The notes: a model not told the origin generated them from the sequence alone. Positions 1 to 8,673 are shown, counted from the stretch's first letter. The stretch is DNA of 64,000 nucleotides from Niastella caeni (GCF_004834005.1 NZ_STFF01000008.1:186001-250000), one strand, 5' to 3'. A program made the numbers and translations.

Positions 1-1225
1 CCATAAAGAACAAATTCCATTGTCCCCGGCCAAACAAATGAATAACGAAATGACTGGTAAAGAAATCGGCCAGTAAACCACCCACCAGGGGAGCGGTTGC
101 AGAAAAAACAGCGGTAACAATATTTTTGGTAACCAGGTAAACAATGCCTTCTTCGGCAGGCGCCAGCTTTAACCCGATATTCTGTAATGCCAGGGTAATA
201 CCGGCGTTGGAAGCACCCATCAGAATGTGCATTACCACCAGCAGCGGCAGAAGCAAAGCTGCGTTCATAACCCCGATTACCGACCAGGCCATAATACAGC
301 CAATGTAAACCGGGGCACAAATGCGAATAATGGTTTTATTGCTATAGCGGTCAGAGCATCTTCCCCACAATTTTATGGAGGTAATGCTGCTCACCTGGCT
401 AACAATATTCAAACAGATAACATACACCAGTGGCAGGCCCAGGGTCTTCATCATATATACAGAGAAGAAGGGTGTAACCAGGTTGAAAGCAAAGATCCAG
501 ATGGAATTAAAAACCAGCAGCTTTCTGAAGTTGGGTACAGTAAGCGGCTTGCTGAACAGCTTTACAATATTATCATTGATAGGTGTTGGTTTGGGCTCGG
601 GCGTACGGGCCAGGGCGTATACCCCCCACATGCCGGTGATGCCGCTGATGATGAACATCCCTGCGTACGCGGTTATTTCATAAGCGGGATAATGTTCCTT
701 GATATGATCAATGCTCAGGGCAATGAACAGGCTGAGCGTAACATTCAAAATTTGCATCAGGCGGCTGCGGTGCGAAAAATAGCTGCCCAGTATTTGTTGA
801 GGAATGAGGTCGCGCATCCAGGAGTTCCAGCTACCGCCGGCTATGGAAGCAAACAGGTATTGAAACGACAATAAAAAGATAAGGGCTGAAACACTGGCGC
901 TGTTGGAAAATAGTAAGGGCAGCGTGCCGATCACCAGTAACGGCACCCGGGCGCAAAAAGCGCCGATCACGGTTATTTTACGCCGGTTATTGAAACGCTG
1001 TACCAGCCAAACGGATACAAGTTGAAAAATATTGGTGAGTGTGGGTAATGCGGCCAAAATCCCGATCTGAATATTGGAGGCGCCCATGTATAAGGCTATG
1101 GCAACCAGGAAAGTGCCTGCCGTAAGGGTGTTCATGGTCTCGGTAGCCAGGCCATCCTTTAATATTAAATGCAGCCCGGTCTTTACCTGGGTATTGGTTA
1201 ATTGATCAGATGGTTGAAGTTTCAT
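1..1225 (-). CDS. MFS transporter, partial (C-terminus beyond window)
   Basis: The reading frame runs open from an ATG at 1225 down to base 1 on the minus strand, giving at least 408 residues with no stop. The protein starts MKLQPSDQLTNTQ and then alternates hydrophobic helices with short charged loops, for example the basic loop QRFNNRRK after the second helix. This is the pattern of a 12-helix major facilitator permease of the inner membrane. The last residues seen (GRGQWNLFFM) lie near what should be the C-terminal helices. The substrate cannot be read from the sequence, and a sugar or drug efflux role are both possible. It is a single gene with no operon partner visible upstream. The fold assignment is fairly sure; the function is not. 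Confidence 0.75.
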   Translation of the reverse strand, partial: MKLQPSDQLTNTQVKTGLHLILKDGLATETMNTLTAGTFLVAIALYMGASNIQIGILAALPTLTNIFQLVSVWLVQRFNNRRKITVIGAFCARVPLLVIGTLPLLFSNSASVSALIFLLSFQYLFASIAGGSWNSWMRDLIPQQILGSYFSHRSRLMQILNVTLSLFIALSIDHIKEHYPAYEITAYAGMFIISGITGMWGVYALARTPEPKPTPINDNIVKLFSKPLTVPNFRKLLVFNSIWIFAFNLVTPFFSVYMMKTLGLPLVYVICLNIVSQVSSITSIKLWGRCSDRYSNKTIIRICAPVYIGCIMAWSVIGVMNAALLLPLLVVMHILMGASNAGITLALQNIGLKLAPAEEGIVYLVTKNIVTAVFSATAPLVGGLLADFFTSHFVIHLFGRGQWNLFFM

Positions 1226-1359
1226 CACACAGCCTCTTAATGGATACACAATATTAACGCACAAATAAAAAACGAATTACAACTGTGGATATTATTCCAG
1301 GCCATTACTTATTGACACTTAGTATGCGATAAATCCATTATTTATAATTTCCTTAAGAA

Positions 1360-1400
1360 AAGGCAACAAGGCAGCGAGGCAACAAGAAAAAGGCAAAGTG
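1360..1400. repeat. Word repeat GGCAACAAGGCAGCGAGGC
   Basis: Short degenerate tandem words of the form AGGCAACAAGGCAGCGAGG-CAACAAG. The same word family recurs at 3330-3440, 10584-10640 and 44142-44193. It sits between the MFS and DUF892 genes and encodes nothing. Confidence 0.6.
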
Positions 1401-1424
1401 CAATGCTAAAGGCCGAAGCTAAAA

Positions 1425-1466
1425 AGAAAAGCCATCCCGCTTTAAGTGGAATGGCTTCTTTTAATA
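1425..1466 (-). terminator. Rho-independent terminator downstream of the DUF892 gene
   Basis: GCCATCCCGC and its near-complement GTGGAATGGC form a stem around a short TTTAA loop. It is flanked by A-rich sequence on the left and TTCTTTTAA on the right, so it can act in both directions. It lies about 55 bases past the stop of the minus-strand DUF892 gene. Confidence 0.6.
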
Positions 1467-1521
1467 AAGACAGTCCTGAAAACGTCTTTATATGCTTAGT
1501 CGACTACTGTCTGATTGGGTA

Positions 1522-2085
1522 TTAATTATCTATTCTTTCTTCATTTGCTTTCACATTGGCATCTTCTTCCGCAATTTTTGTGAGCAGGTTGTCGGTAACC
1601 TTTTCTTCTGCCAGGGTTTGGTCCAACAACTCGGCCGCATCATCATGCCCCATGGTGCGGGCTAACGTAACCAACCCACCGTAGGTGGCTATTTCATAAT
1701 GTTCTGCTTTCTGTGCTGCAAAAATTAAACCCACATCCCGTTGGGCGCTGCCTTCATCGGTTTCATCAATAATGTCTGCGCCTTCATCTACAATACCCGC
1801 CATCGCCGCGCATTTGAGCCCTTTGGGTTCTTCGCCCAATAAATTAAATATATTTTCAAGTCGCGTTACATGATGAATGGTTTGTTCAAGATGATCATTA
1901 AACGCTTGCTTTAACCTGGTTGATGTAGCGGCCTCGGCCAGTTTGGGTAAAGTTTTTACCAGCTTCTTTTCAGCCCAATATACGTCCTGCAACTGTTGCA
2001 TGAAGAATAGGTGCAGTTTGGAATCGGTGTTACCTGTAGAGCGGCGTGTTGATTGTTGTGATCCTGCGTTAGTTTGATTTGCCAT
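1522..2085 (-). CDS. Ferritin-like DUF892 (YciE/YciF) family protein
   Basis: 187 residues. After a Ser/Thr/Asn-rich leader of about 22 residues comes the family block: LHLFFMQQLQDVYWAEKKLVK, a helix-rich core with QTIHHVTRLENIF, and a late FAAQKAEHYEIATYG segment. Acidic residues and histidines in these helices (E at WAEK, E/H in HVTRLE, E/H in AEHYE) match the ferritin-like four-helix arrangement known for YciE/YciF proteins, which are stress-induced and of unclear biochemical role. Length fits the family (about 160-190). It stands alone with a terminator behind it. The family call is firm. A metal-dependent stress function is known only for relatives, so the role here is inference. Confidence 0.85.
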   Translation of the reverse strand: MANQTNAGSQQSTRRSTGNTDSKLHLFFMQQLQDVYWAEKKLVKTLPKLAEAATSTRLKQAFNDHLEQTIHHVTRLENIFNLLGEEPKGLKCAAMAGIVDEGADIIDETDEGSAQRDVGLIFAAQKAEHYEIATYGGLVTLARTMGHDDAAELLDQTLAEEKVTDNLLTKIAEEDANVKANEERIDN

Positions 2086-2452
2086 AGAAAAGTATTTAGG
2101 TATTAATAATGGTTGGGGCAGGGGTTAATTGTTTTAACAGTGCTTGCCGCGCTAAATGTGCAATTATTATACCCCCGAAAGTGTGGATCAATGTTGTGGC
2201 AGAAGAAAAGCTGCAAGCTACACGGCTTCACGCTGCAAGCAGAAAAAAAAGGAGAATGCAAATGTAAATGATCTTAAGCACCATGCAGGATGATCGATGT
2301 CAATTGCGATCGAATAAATAAGTCCTTATTTTGCCCTGGTTTTGATGGCATGTGTTTCTGGCAAAACCAATGCTCCTGTTTAGTTGTTTACATCTTATCG
2401 ACCTGGCCTGATGCTTTGTAGTGGTCGGTACGACAATTAATCGCAACCATTT
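2086..2452. other. Intergenic region between divergent DUF892 and globin genes
   Basis: About 370 bases without a plausible gene. It should hold both divergent promoters, but I could not place either with confidence. At 2205-2255 there is a short word repeat (AAGCTGCAAGCTACACGG followed by GCTGCAAGC). The same AGCTGCAAGC words recur at 13105-13135, 42345-42405 and 55460-55490. Confidence 0.5.
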
Positions 2453-2848
2453 ATGAAGAAAGATATTCGTAATAGAGCAGACATTCAACAGTTGATAGAT
2501 GCGTTTTACACCCGGGTGCGGTCCGATGAAACCATCGGGTACCTCTTCAATGATGTGGCCAAAGTGAACTGGGAGCAGCATTTGCCCCGTATGTATGATT
2601 TTTGGGAGAACATCCTGTTTCAAACCGCCAGCTTTAAGGGCAACCCGATGGTAGCCCACATGCAGTTGCATCAATTATCACCTCTTAATGCTGCCCATTT
2701 TGACCGGTGGCTGCTGTTGTTTAAGGCCACCGTTGATGAACTATTTGAAGGCGATATGGCCGAACTGATCAAACAACGCGCGCTTTCCATTGCTACCATG
2801 ATGCGGATCAAGGTATTAACGGCCAATGATCCGAAGTCTATCATTTGA
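2453..2848 (+). CDS. Group III truncated haemoglobin
   Basis: 131 residues, the usual length for a trHb group III (P-type) globin. Aligned from memory with Campylobacter Ctb, Tyr19 in AFYTRV corresponds to TyrB10, His69 in MVAHMQLH to the haem-ligating HisF8, and Trp86 in FDRWLLLF to TrpG8/E15, the polar distal pocket of this group. It is a cytoplasmic haem protein, and relatives bind O2 and are linked to microaerobic growth or NO handling. It stands alone, and the A/T-rich upstream region gives no recognisable regulator site. An overlapping minus-strand reading frame is only its antisense shadow. The family assignment is strong, and the physiological role is inference. Confidence 0.9.
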   Translation: MKKDIRNRADIQQLIDAFYTRVRSDETIGYLFNDVAKVNWEQHLPRMYDFWENILFQTASFKGNPMVAHMQLHQLSPLNAAHFDRWLLLFKATVDELFEGDMAELIKQRALSIATMMRIKVLTANDPKSII

Positions 2849-2857
2849 TCCCGGGAT

Positions 2858-2900
2858 ATAAAAAAATCCTCCCGCCATCCCGATAGCTATTGGGAGGCGG
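2858..2900 (-). terminator. Terminator facing the minus strand
   Basis: CCTCCC (2868-2873) pairs with GGGAGG (2892-2897). On the minus strand the stem is followed by ATTTTTTT, whereas on the plus strand there is no T tract. It therefore points away from the globin gene and would end a transcript coming from the gene-free region at 2900-3740. Confidence 0.55.
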
Positions 2901-3095
2901 AAGGACAATCTCTTTTGGCGTATTTTTCCAAAAGGAAGGGTTTTCATTGATCTTTCATTGGATTGGACATGATAAGGTTCAGGGTTTTCGGGCATCGGAT
3001 TATAAACGGGCTTAGGTTGGGAACTGCAAGGGTACGCGATCTTCTTAAGGTTCGGTTTAATTCAAAGGATACGATCAAAATAGGGTTTCAGAGGT

Positions 3096-3220
3096 ACGCT
3101 TAGTGCTGAACGCTTAACGCCGAACGCTTGGTGCTTAAGGCCGAAAATCACGAACTCGTATCTCTGATCTGTTTTCCGGCGTTTTGCCTTCAGCGTTCCG
3201 CATTTTGGCGTTGTGATTGC
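3096..3220. repeat. Word-repeat hairpin, GAACGCTTAACGC type
   Basis: The left arm repeats GCTGAACGCTTAACGC and GAACGCTTGGTGC words. The right arm (3175-3215) carries the complementary GGCGTTTTGCC and CAGCGTTCCGC words, giving an imperfect hairpin. The same words occur at 17298-17378. Confidence 0.6.
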
Positions 3221-3329
3221 TTGCTGATGTAAAAGTAATACAGTGAACAGGCGGTTTACAAATTTCGGCTGGCCTGTTTCTTTAGAATGACCGTATTGTT
3301 TAACCGGCGATAGAGAGTAGTATGTAGCA

Positions 3330-3535
3330 ATACAGGCAACAAGGCAACGAGGCATAAAGGCAAAGAGGGCATAAAGGCATAAAGGCAACGAGGCATAAAG
3401 GCAAAGAGGCATAAAGGCAACGAGGCATAAAGGCAAAACAATAGGCAATAGGTAGCCGCAATTGGTATCTGTAGCCGGCAATTTGCAATAGCCAGTCTAC
3501 AATTTGCAATAGGCAATTGGCAACTACACGTTACA
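3330..3535. repeat. Tandem word array GGCAACGAGGCATAAAGGC
   Basis: Roughly 110 bases of alternating GGCAACGAGG, GGCATAAAGG and GGCAAAGAGG words, followed to about 3535 by a second set (GGCAATAGG, CAATTTGCAATAG, CAATTGGC). Open frames read through it on the minus strand are low-complexity artefacts. The region 2849-3744 contains no gene I can support. Confidence 0.7.
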
Positions 3536-3589
3536 CGTAATACAGCTAAAAGCCCAAAGCCTAAAGTCGTAAGCAAAACTTTCAGCCAA

Positions 3590-3652
3590 GTTTTCATTTG
3601 CACATTTTCCCATTTGCACATTTTCGCATTTTCCCATTTGCACATTTATTTT
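3590..3652. repeat. Word repeat CATTTTCCCATTTGCA
   Basis: Four tandem copies of words such as CATTTGCACATTTTC and GCATTTTCCCATTTG sit about 95 bases upstream of the 154-aa gene. They are likely untranslated and could belong to its promoter region. Confidence 0.5.
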
Positions 3653-3744
3653 TCTATATTACAAATGTTGGTTATATTTAGTACGCAAAGGACCTCTGAT
3701 TAATAGCATAGCAATTATTTTTTACCATCAAAACTAATTGAGCT

Positions 3745-4209
3745 ATGCAACGCCACAGCCTACAAAAGCACTTAGGCCCCTACGCCATTGACAAGGCGCT
3801 ATTCCAACGTATTGAAAACTACATTAACCGGAACATTCCCCGCATTCTGCTATTAAATCTCGAAAAAGGAAATGACAGGCCATTGAGCCCGTATATTACC
3901 GTTACCATTCAGAAAGCACAGGGCAACAAAGAAGTGTTGCGGTCAATGGATGAATATGGGTATGAATTGTTTGATGAAAATGTAGAAGAAGTGACCCTTG
4001 AGCTGGTACATAATAATGCTTTTAATTTCTGGGGACAGAAGGTGATCGTACTTATCATGACATTTGATATAAGTAGCGGGTATTGCGATCTGTCGCTTGC
4101 CCTTAGTGATGAAGAACCGCATGACAAGGTGCATACCATTGAAAAAGGATTGAGAACTATTATTAACCGAAATAAAAAATCGCTTCCCCTGGCAAGGTTT
4201 TTCAGGTAA
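3745..4209 (+). CDS. Hypothetical 154-aa protein
   Basis: I do not recognise this protein. It is soluble in appearance, with no signal peptide or membrane helix. It starts MQRHSLQKHLGPYAIDKALF and ends SLPLARFFR. A mixed alpha/beta pattern is likely, with beta-like stretches such as PYITVTIQKA, EEVTLELVH and KVIVLIMTFDIS. The frame is closed by a strong bidirectional terminator 30 bases downstream, and its codon use resembles its neighbours, both of which support a real gene. The start ATG at 3745 follows an A/T-rich leader without a Shine-Dalgarno motif, as is normal for Bacteroidota. Neighbours give no functional hint. Confidence 0.65.
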   Translation: MQRHSLQKHLGPYAIDKALFQRIENYINRNIPRILLLNLEKGNDRPLSPYITVTIQKAQGNKEVLRSMDEYGYELFDENVEEVTLELVHNNAFNFWGQKVIVLIMTFDISSGYCDLSLALSDEEPHDKVHTIEKGLRTIINRNKKSLPLARFFR

Positions 4210-4240
4210 ATTCTGCTTGTGTTGTTTTGATGTTAACAAT

Positions 4241-4274
4241 AAAAAACCATCCGCCGCGTGGGGATGGTTTTTTT
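4241..4274. terminator. Bidirectional terminator
   Basis: AAAAAACCATCC and GGGATGGTTTTTTT flank a GCCGCGTG loop. It lies between the convergent 154-aa gene and the metalloprotease gene and has a T tract in both directions. Confidence 0.85.
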
Positions 4275-4298
4275 ATTGAGAGTGTGTGGTATAACCGC

Positions 4299-6872
4299 TT
4301 ATTTCTGCTCCAGGGCGTTCTCAATGATGAACGACAGGTTGGCGCGATGAGCCTTTGTTTCTTCATTGGTAGAAACGGCAGTGGACAATTGTGTCTTGAT
4401 CTTTTTCAATGTATATAAGGCGGCCGCTTTCGATACATCGTCGAACTGCTGATTTTGCGGAGCTATCATAGAAGCCAGCTGACGCACAAAATAGGTTTGC
4501 AGGTTCTGACGAAATACATTTACGTTGGTGGCAATATCTGCACTAAAGATACCTTTTTGCAGATCGCCCATCATGCTGGCCACGCTGTATTGGTTGCCAT
4601 ATAAACGGCTGTTGGTGATACGCTGTAAAGTAACGCCATGCAATAAGTGCGACAGCACGCCATCGGCCTGTATAGCCAGAGTGGTATTGGTAATGCGGAA
4701 ATCATCGCCGGAACCGTTCTGGGTAAAACCACGGCGTTGTGGTTGCAGCCAGGCATATACCTGTGCGTCGGCCTCGAAGGCATCGGGTGCAAATACATAT
4801 TTGTGCAACATGTCCATGGCCCGCTTTTGTGTAGCCAGCGGAACAGGAGTATAGGGTTTAACGCCCGATTTCTGTTCAGGATAACTTCTATCAATATAAA
4901 TACCCCCGATATAACGGCTGATGGCCGCCATCATGCTATAGCGTTGACCAAGCAACGTGAAATAGCGCGTACGAAGTTCTGCATAGGATTGGCCTTCCTT
5001 GGTATATTTCGGAACCAGTTTGCCCATGGTTTGATTCACTATTTTAAACCGGTCTTCTGCATAACCTATGGCATCACTGGTTAGCTCATTGACGTTAACC
5101 CGTGGGTCCATGGCCTTACCAGGTGCCCGCATATCATCGCCGTCATTCCCAAACACCAGTTTAGGATCAGTGCTGCGCGCGATGATCGATTTCAGCCCTG
5201 CCGCTTCTTCGGCTTCACTAAAAGGTGTATAACCGTATTCAATAGCCCATAGGTCGTATGGACCTGCTTTGGTGGTATAATAATCGCCTTGTTTGCTTCT
5301 GTCTAAAGCAATGTTGATGGCGGGATAATCCATTACAGAACCTATCAGCCCTATTTTGTGGGTAATTTCTGTATTGTTGATCTCGGCAGGCGACAGCATC
5401 TGGCTGGCTTTCATGTTATGGTTCAACCCCAGGGTGTGCCCCATTTCATGCATGATAAGATAGATGAGGAACTGCTTGTGCATTTCCTTTACTTCATTGG
5501 CCGAAGCGCCTGAGGCGTCAAGGACGGTCATGCCCGTTAGTAACTGGCTTTTCAATTCGCCGGCCAGCGTGCAATTGGCTTCATGCTGCGGGTCCATACC
5601 AGGATATTGCAGTTTGCCGGCAGGTGCAGTGGTGTTGAACAATTCATCAAGTACCGGGGTGGCGCTTCCTGAATACCATTCTATGGTAATATCAGCGCCG
5701 ATAATTTGACCAGTTTTGGGATTTACAAAGCTGGGGCCAATAGCACCGTACGTAGGTTGGGCTGAAGAAACCCAGCGGATCACATTATACCGGATGTCGG
5801 CCGGGTCCCAGTCGGCATCGTCGGGCATGATCTTCATTTGAATGGCGTTCTTAAAGCCGGCCTTTTCAAAAGCTTCATTCCATTTTAATCCGGCATCGAC
5901 AATGATCTGGCGATATTCATTCGGGGTTGTATTTTCTATCCAGTAAACGATCGGTTCAACCGGTTCGCTCAGGGCTGCAGAAGGGTCTTTTTTCTTCAGG
6001 TGCCAGCGATGGATAATGTCTTTGTACGGAACAGGGCTGATGCTGGTTTGGTCGTTTATGTATTGCAAAAAGTAACCTACCCGCGGATCATCTCTCCGGG
6101 GGCGGAAATCATTCTGCGGCATTTCAATTAGGCTGTGCTGCATCCGTACCCGTACATAACGGGCATCTGTAATGTCAGTAGTGCCTGAATTAAAAGGAGC
6201 AGGATTGTCATATGCGAGATCAACGACTATATCAGAGTTATTGGGAAAGGAGCGAACATTCGCATACCGCGATTTGGCCGGGTTCAAATTGCCCAGGTTG
6301 AAAATGGTCATGGTGTTGGGGCCAGGCAGCAGGAGCGGTTTTACGGGATCCAGCTTTTCGCTGATAAATAAGCCGTCGGCATTGATCAGGTAGCCGTCTG
6401 CATCCTCGGCAACGGTTTTTTCTACCAGGAACACTGCTTCGGGTTTGTCAACCTCAGCGGTTTTGCTTACGGGATTATTGCGGTCGTACCAGAACCGGGT
6501 ATTCACCCGGGAGAATTCCAGTTTATCGAACGCCTTCTGCACCTTGAATACCAGGGTGGCGCGGTGCATGCTTTGGTTCAGGTATAACTGGTTGGGGCCG
6601 CTGATGGAAAAGCTTTGATAGATATATTCTTTGCCTAACTGGTTTTTCTTAACATATAACTGAACGGTACCGGTGGCCGTATCCTGGTAAAGGGTGAACA
6701 GGCCATCGAACTTGCGGCTGCTTTTTACCTTGTCAGTAATTCCGGCGGGTTTTTTCTTGGCTGTATCGGTCACTGGCGGCGACACGGTGGCCCCTTTGTT
6801 TTTATCCTGAGCCCGGGATGCAGTTAAACACAAACCGGGGGATAGGATCAGGACCATCAGGAATTTTTTCAT
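4299..6872 (-). CDS. Secreted zinc-dependent metalloprotease (metzincin-type, DUF5117/DUF4953-like)
   Basis: 857 residues with an N-terminal signal peptide (MKKFLMVLILSPGLCLTASRA, cleavage likely before QDKN). At about residues 474-484 is HEMGHTLGLNH, the HExxHxxGxxH zinc signature of metzincins, followed about 40 residues later by SVMDYP, a Met-turn candidate. The long N-terminal half with beta-rich segments and the C-terminal half match the large zinc-dependent metalloproteases common in Bacteroidota, annotated with DUF5117, DUF5118 and DUF4953. It probably acts in the periplasm or is exported, and its substrate is unknown. It is monocistronic, closed by the terminator at 4241-4274. Confidence 0.88.
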   Translation of the reverse strand: MKKFLMVLILSPGLCLTASRAQDKNKGATVSPPVTDTAKKKPAGITDKVKSSRKFDGLFTLYQDTATGTVQLYVKKNQLGKEYIYQSFSISGPNQLYLNQSMHRATLVFKVQKAFDKLEFSRVNTRFWYDRNNPVSKTAEVDKPEAVFLVEKTVAEDADGYLINADGLFISEKLDPVKPLLLPGPNTMTIFNLGNLNPAKSRYANVRSFPNNSDIVVDLAYDNPAPFNSGTTDITDARYVRVRMQHSLIEMPQNDFRPRRDDPRVGYFLQYINDQTSISPVPYKDIIHRWHLKKKDPSAALSEPVEPIVYWIENTTPNEYRQIIVDAGLKWNEAFEKAGFKNAIQMKIMPDDADWDPADIRYNVIRWVSSAQPTYGAIGPSFVNPKTGQIIGADITIEWYSGSATPVLDELFNTTAPAGKLQYPGMDPQHEANCTLAGELKSQLLTGMTVLDASGASANEVKEMHKQFLIYLIMHEMGHTLGLNHNMKASQMLSPAEINNTEITHKIGLIGSVMDYPAINIALDRSKQGDYYTTKAGPYDLWAIEYGYTPFSEAEEAAGLKSIIARSTDPKLVFGNDGDDMRAPGKAMDPRVNVNELTSDAIGYAEDRFKIVNQTMGKLVPKYTKEGQSYAELRTRYFTLLGQRYSMMAAISRYIGGIYIDRSYPEQKSGVKPYTPVPLATQKRAMDMLHKYVFAPDAFEADAQVYAWLQPQRRGFTQNGSGDDFRITNTTLAIQADGVLSHLLHGVTLQRITNSRLYGNQYSVASMMGDLQKGIFSADIATNVNVFRQNLQTYFVRQLASMIAPQNQQFDDVSKAAALYTLKKIKTQLSTAVSTNEETKAHRANLSFIIENALEQK

Positions 6873-6949
6873 ACGTGTGTTTTTAGGTATTTCAATTTAC
6901 TGATGGTTTTAGGTAAGCTGGCATCTTTTGGGATGGAAGGAAGAAGAAT

Positions 6950-7080
6950 GTGCTAATTGGCTAATTTGCTGATGTGCTTATTTAATGCCATATGGGTAGA
7001 TCGCTTGCTGACTTTGCTAAATGAAGTAATATTGTGATAACAAAGCATCACGTAATTTCTTTGTACATTATCAAATTAGC
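6950..7080. repeat. Word-repeat hairpin, GCTAATTTGCTGATG type
   Basis: The left arm (6951-6975) has the words GCTAATTGGCTAATTTGC. The right arm (7067-7080, ATTATCAAATTAGC) is complementary to part of it. The right arm ends 12 bases before the ATG of the 56-aa gene, so it could affect that gene's leader. Confidence 0.45.
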
Positions 7081-7092
7081 ATATTATCATTT

Positions 7093-7263
7093 ATGGGAGT
7101 TTGGAGACAACTGCAGGAATATTTCTACTTGAAAAAACGCGATCCGAAGGCACCGCATTCTACCTGGATGCGCTATATGCACGGCATTAACAGGATCTCG
7201 CTGTTCATGTTCCTGATAGCATTGATCGTTATTATAGTGAAGCTGGTGACGATGAAGAAGTAG
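7093..7263 (+). CDS. Small membrane protein, 56 aa (DUF6728-like)
   Basis: Begins MGVWRQLQEYFYLKKRD, has a basic middle (PKAPHSTWMRYMHGINR) and one C-terminal transmembrane helix (ISLFMFLIALIVIIVKLV), ending TMKK. The arrangement, an amphipathic WRQLxEYFY start followed by a MHGxNRIS motif and one helix, matches from memory a conserved small Bacteroidota family (DUF6728). It is probably an inner membrane protein with the N-terminus inside. No function is known to me. The downstream 130 bases are a word-repeat hairpin. Confidence 0.65.
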   Translation: MGVWRQLQEYFYLKKRDPKAPHSTWMRYMHGINRISLFMFLIALIVIIVKLVTMKK

Positions 7264-7392
7264 TTACCGGTTACCGGGGGCAGTTACAGGGTCCAGGTTT
7301 CAGGTTGCAGGGAATACAAGGGGGGAAATCGGAGACTGGCAATAAGCCCCGGAACATGTAATCTGTAACTTGCATCTGACAACCTGTAAAAA
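7264..7392. repeat. Word-repeat hairpin, GTTACCGGTTACCGG type
   Basis: The left arm repeats GTTACCGG, GTTACAGGG and CAGGTTTCAGGTTGCAGG. The right arm (7350-7392) carries the complementary GTAATCTGTAACTTGC and CTGACAACCTGTAA. It separates the convergent 56-aa gene and lpxB. Confidence 0.5.
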
Positions 7393-7397
7393 GCTCT

Positions 7398-8510
7398 TTA
7401 TTTCTTTTGTAAAAATTCTGCTATAATGGCCGCTGCTCTTGCAGACGCATGCCCGCCCTGGCCGAGTAATTGCCGCAGATTGGAATAATCTTCCCGTAAT
7501 TGTTGTTGGGTGGCTTCATTGGTGAGCAACGCATCCAGCTCTTTACGCAGATTGCCCGGCGTTAGTTCGTTTTGAATTAATTCCTTTACCACTGGTTTAT
7601 CCATGATCAGGTTTACCAGCGAAATGTATTTGACCTTGATAAGCCTTTTTGCGATCTGGTACGAAATATTGCTTCCTTTATAACATACTACTTCCGGAAC
7701 GCCGAACAATGCCGTTTCCAGTGTAGCGGTGCCCGATGTAACCAAGGCTGCCCGGGATTGTAATAACAAAGAATAGGTAGCGTCACGCACCGATGAAACA
7801 TTGGGATACATGGCCAGTACCGATTCATAAAAACTATCTTCCTGCCCCGGCGCTTTGGCTACAATGAACTGGCAGGCAGGGAACATGCGGCTTACTTCCA
7901 GCATGATCGGTAGCTTTTTAAGAATTTCCTGTTTACGGCTACCTGGTAATAATGCCACGATGGGCTTTTTGGCCAATGGCTTACTGTCCGGCGCCAGTTG
8001 CGCTTCTTCCACTACTTCTATTAATGGATGCCCTACGTAATCAACCTCCCAGTTCCATTTATTTTTGTAATATTCTTTTTCGAATGGCAGGATCACCAGC
8101 ATTTTATCAATGCATTGCTTCATCTTGTGAACGCGGTTCTCTTTCCAGGCCCATACCTGCGGTGAGATATAATAAATGATCTTATAACCTTGTTGTTTTG
8201 CCCATTCGGCTATGCGTAAGTTAAAACCCGGGTAATCGATGAGGATGAGCGCATCGGGTTTGTATTTGGTGATATCATCTTTACAAAACTGCAGGTTCTT
8301 TAAAATGGTGCCCAGGTTTTTGGCCACTTCCCAAAAACCCATAAATGCCAGTTTGCGGTAATGCTTCACCAGGTCGCCGCCTGCCTGTTGCATTCTGTCG
8401 CCACCCCAGCACCGGATGGATGCTGCGGCATCTGTTTTTCTGATCTCTTTGATAAGATTACTACCGTGCAAATCCCCAGAAGCTTCACCTGCTATAATGT
8501 AATAACGCAT
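7398..8510 (-). CDS. lpxB: Lipid-A-disaccharide synthase
   Basis: 370 residues, typical of LpxB (GT19). It starts MRYYIIAGEASGDLHGSNL, the conserved N-terminal signature, and contains YISPQVWAWKENRV, VDYVGHPL and VALLPGSRKQEI, all diagnostic LpxB blocks. The enzyme joins UDP-2,3-diacylglucosamine and lipid X into the lipid A disaccharide at the cytoplasmic face of the inner membrane. It is the last gene of a minus-strand run surE, 98-aa membrane protein, lpxB, an order I recall as common in Bacteroidota. A 163-base gap holding a word-repeat hairpin separates it from the membrane protein gene. No anomalies were seen. Confidence 0.95.
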   Translation of the reverse strand: MRYYIIAGEASGDLHGSNLIKEIRKTDAAASIRCWGGDRMQQAGGDLVKHYRKLAFMGFWEVAKNLGTILKNLQFCKDDITKYKPDALILIDYPGFNLRIAEWAKQQGYKIIYYISPQVWAWKENRVHKMKQCIDKMLVILPFEKEYYKNKWNWEVDYVGHPLIEVVEEAQLAPDSKPLAKKPIVALLPGSRKQEILKKLPIMLEVSRMFPACQFIVAKAPGQEDSFYESVLAMYPNVSSVRDATYSLLLQSRAALVTSGTATLETALFGVPEVVCYKGSNISYQIAKRLIKVKYISLVNLIMDKPVVKELIQNELTPGNLRKELDALLTNEATQQQLREDYSNLRQLLGQGGHASARAAAIIAEFLQKK

Positions 8511-8526
8511 TGGGTAAAGATAAGAG

Positions 8527-8650
8527 AAAGTTGCCAGTTACCAGTTGCCTGTTACCAGGAAGGGGACTGCATTGCGGGATGCATGAAAATAGTTTGCGGT
8601 CTCGATTGTAGGGCCTGGCAACCGGTAACCTGTAACCGGTAACTGTTTTA
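8527..8650. repeat. Word-repeat hairpin, GTTACCAGTTGCC type
   Basis: The left arm starting AGTTGCCAGTTACCAGTTGC and the right arm starting CCTGGCAACCGGTAACC can pair over 31 bases, with 24 matches by hand alignment. It lies between the 98-aa membrane protein gene and lpxB in the transcribed direction. Confidence 0.65.
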
Positions 8651-8673
8651 GAATTCACTATTGACACAAGCTA

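Noticed and set aside
2300-2674. 124-codon minus-strand frame over the globin gene
   Set aside because: It is antisense to a confident group III globin and has no family features.
3062-3645. Several overlapping minus-strand reading frames rich in Leu, Cys and Pro
   Set aside because: They are read through the GGCATAAAGG and GGCAACGAGG word array. Low complexity, three frames open at once and no family features point to an artefact.
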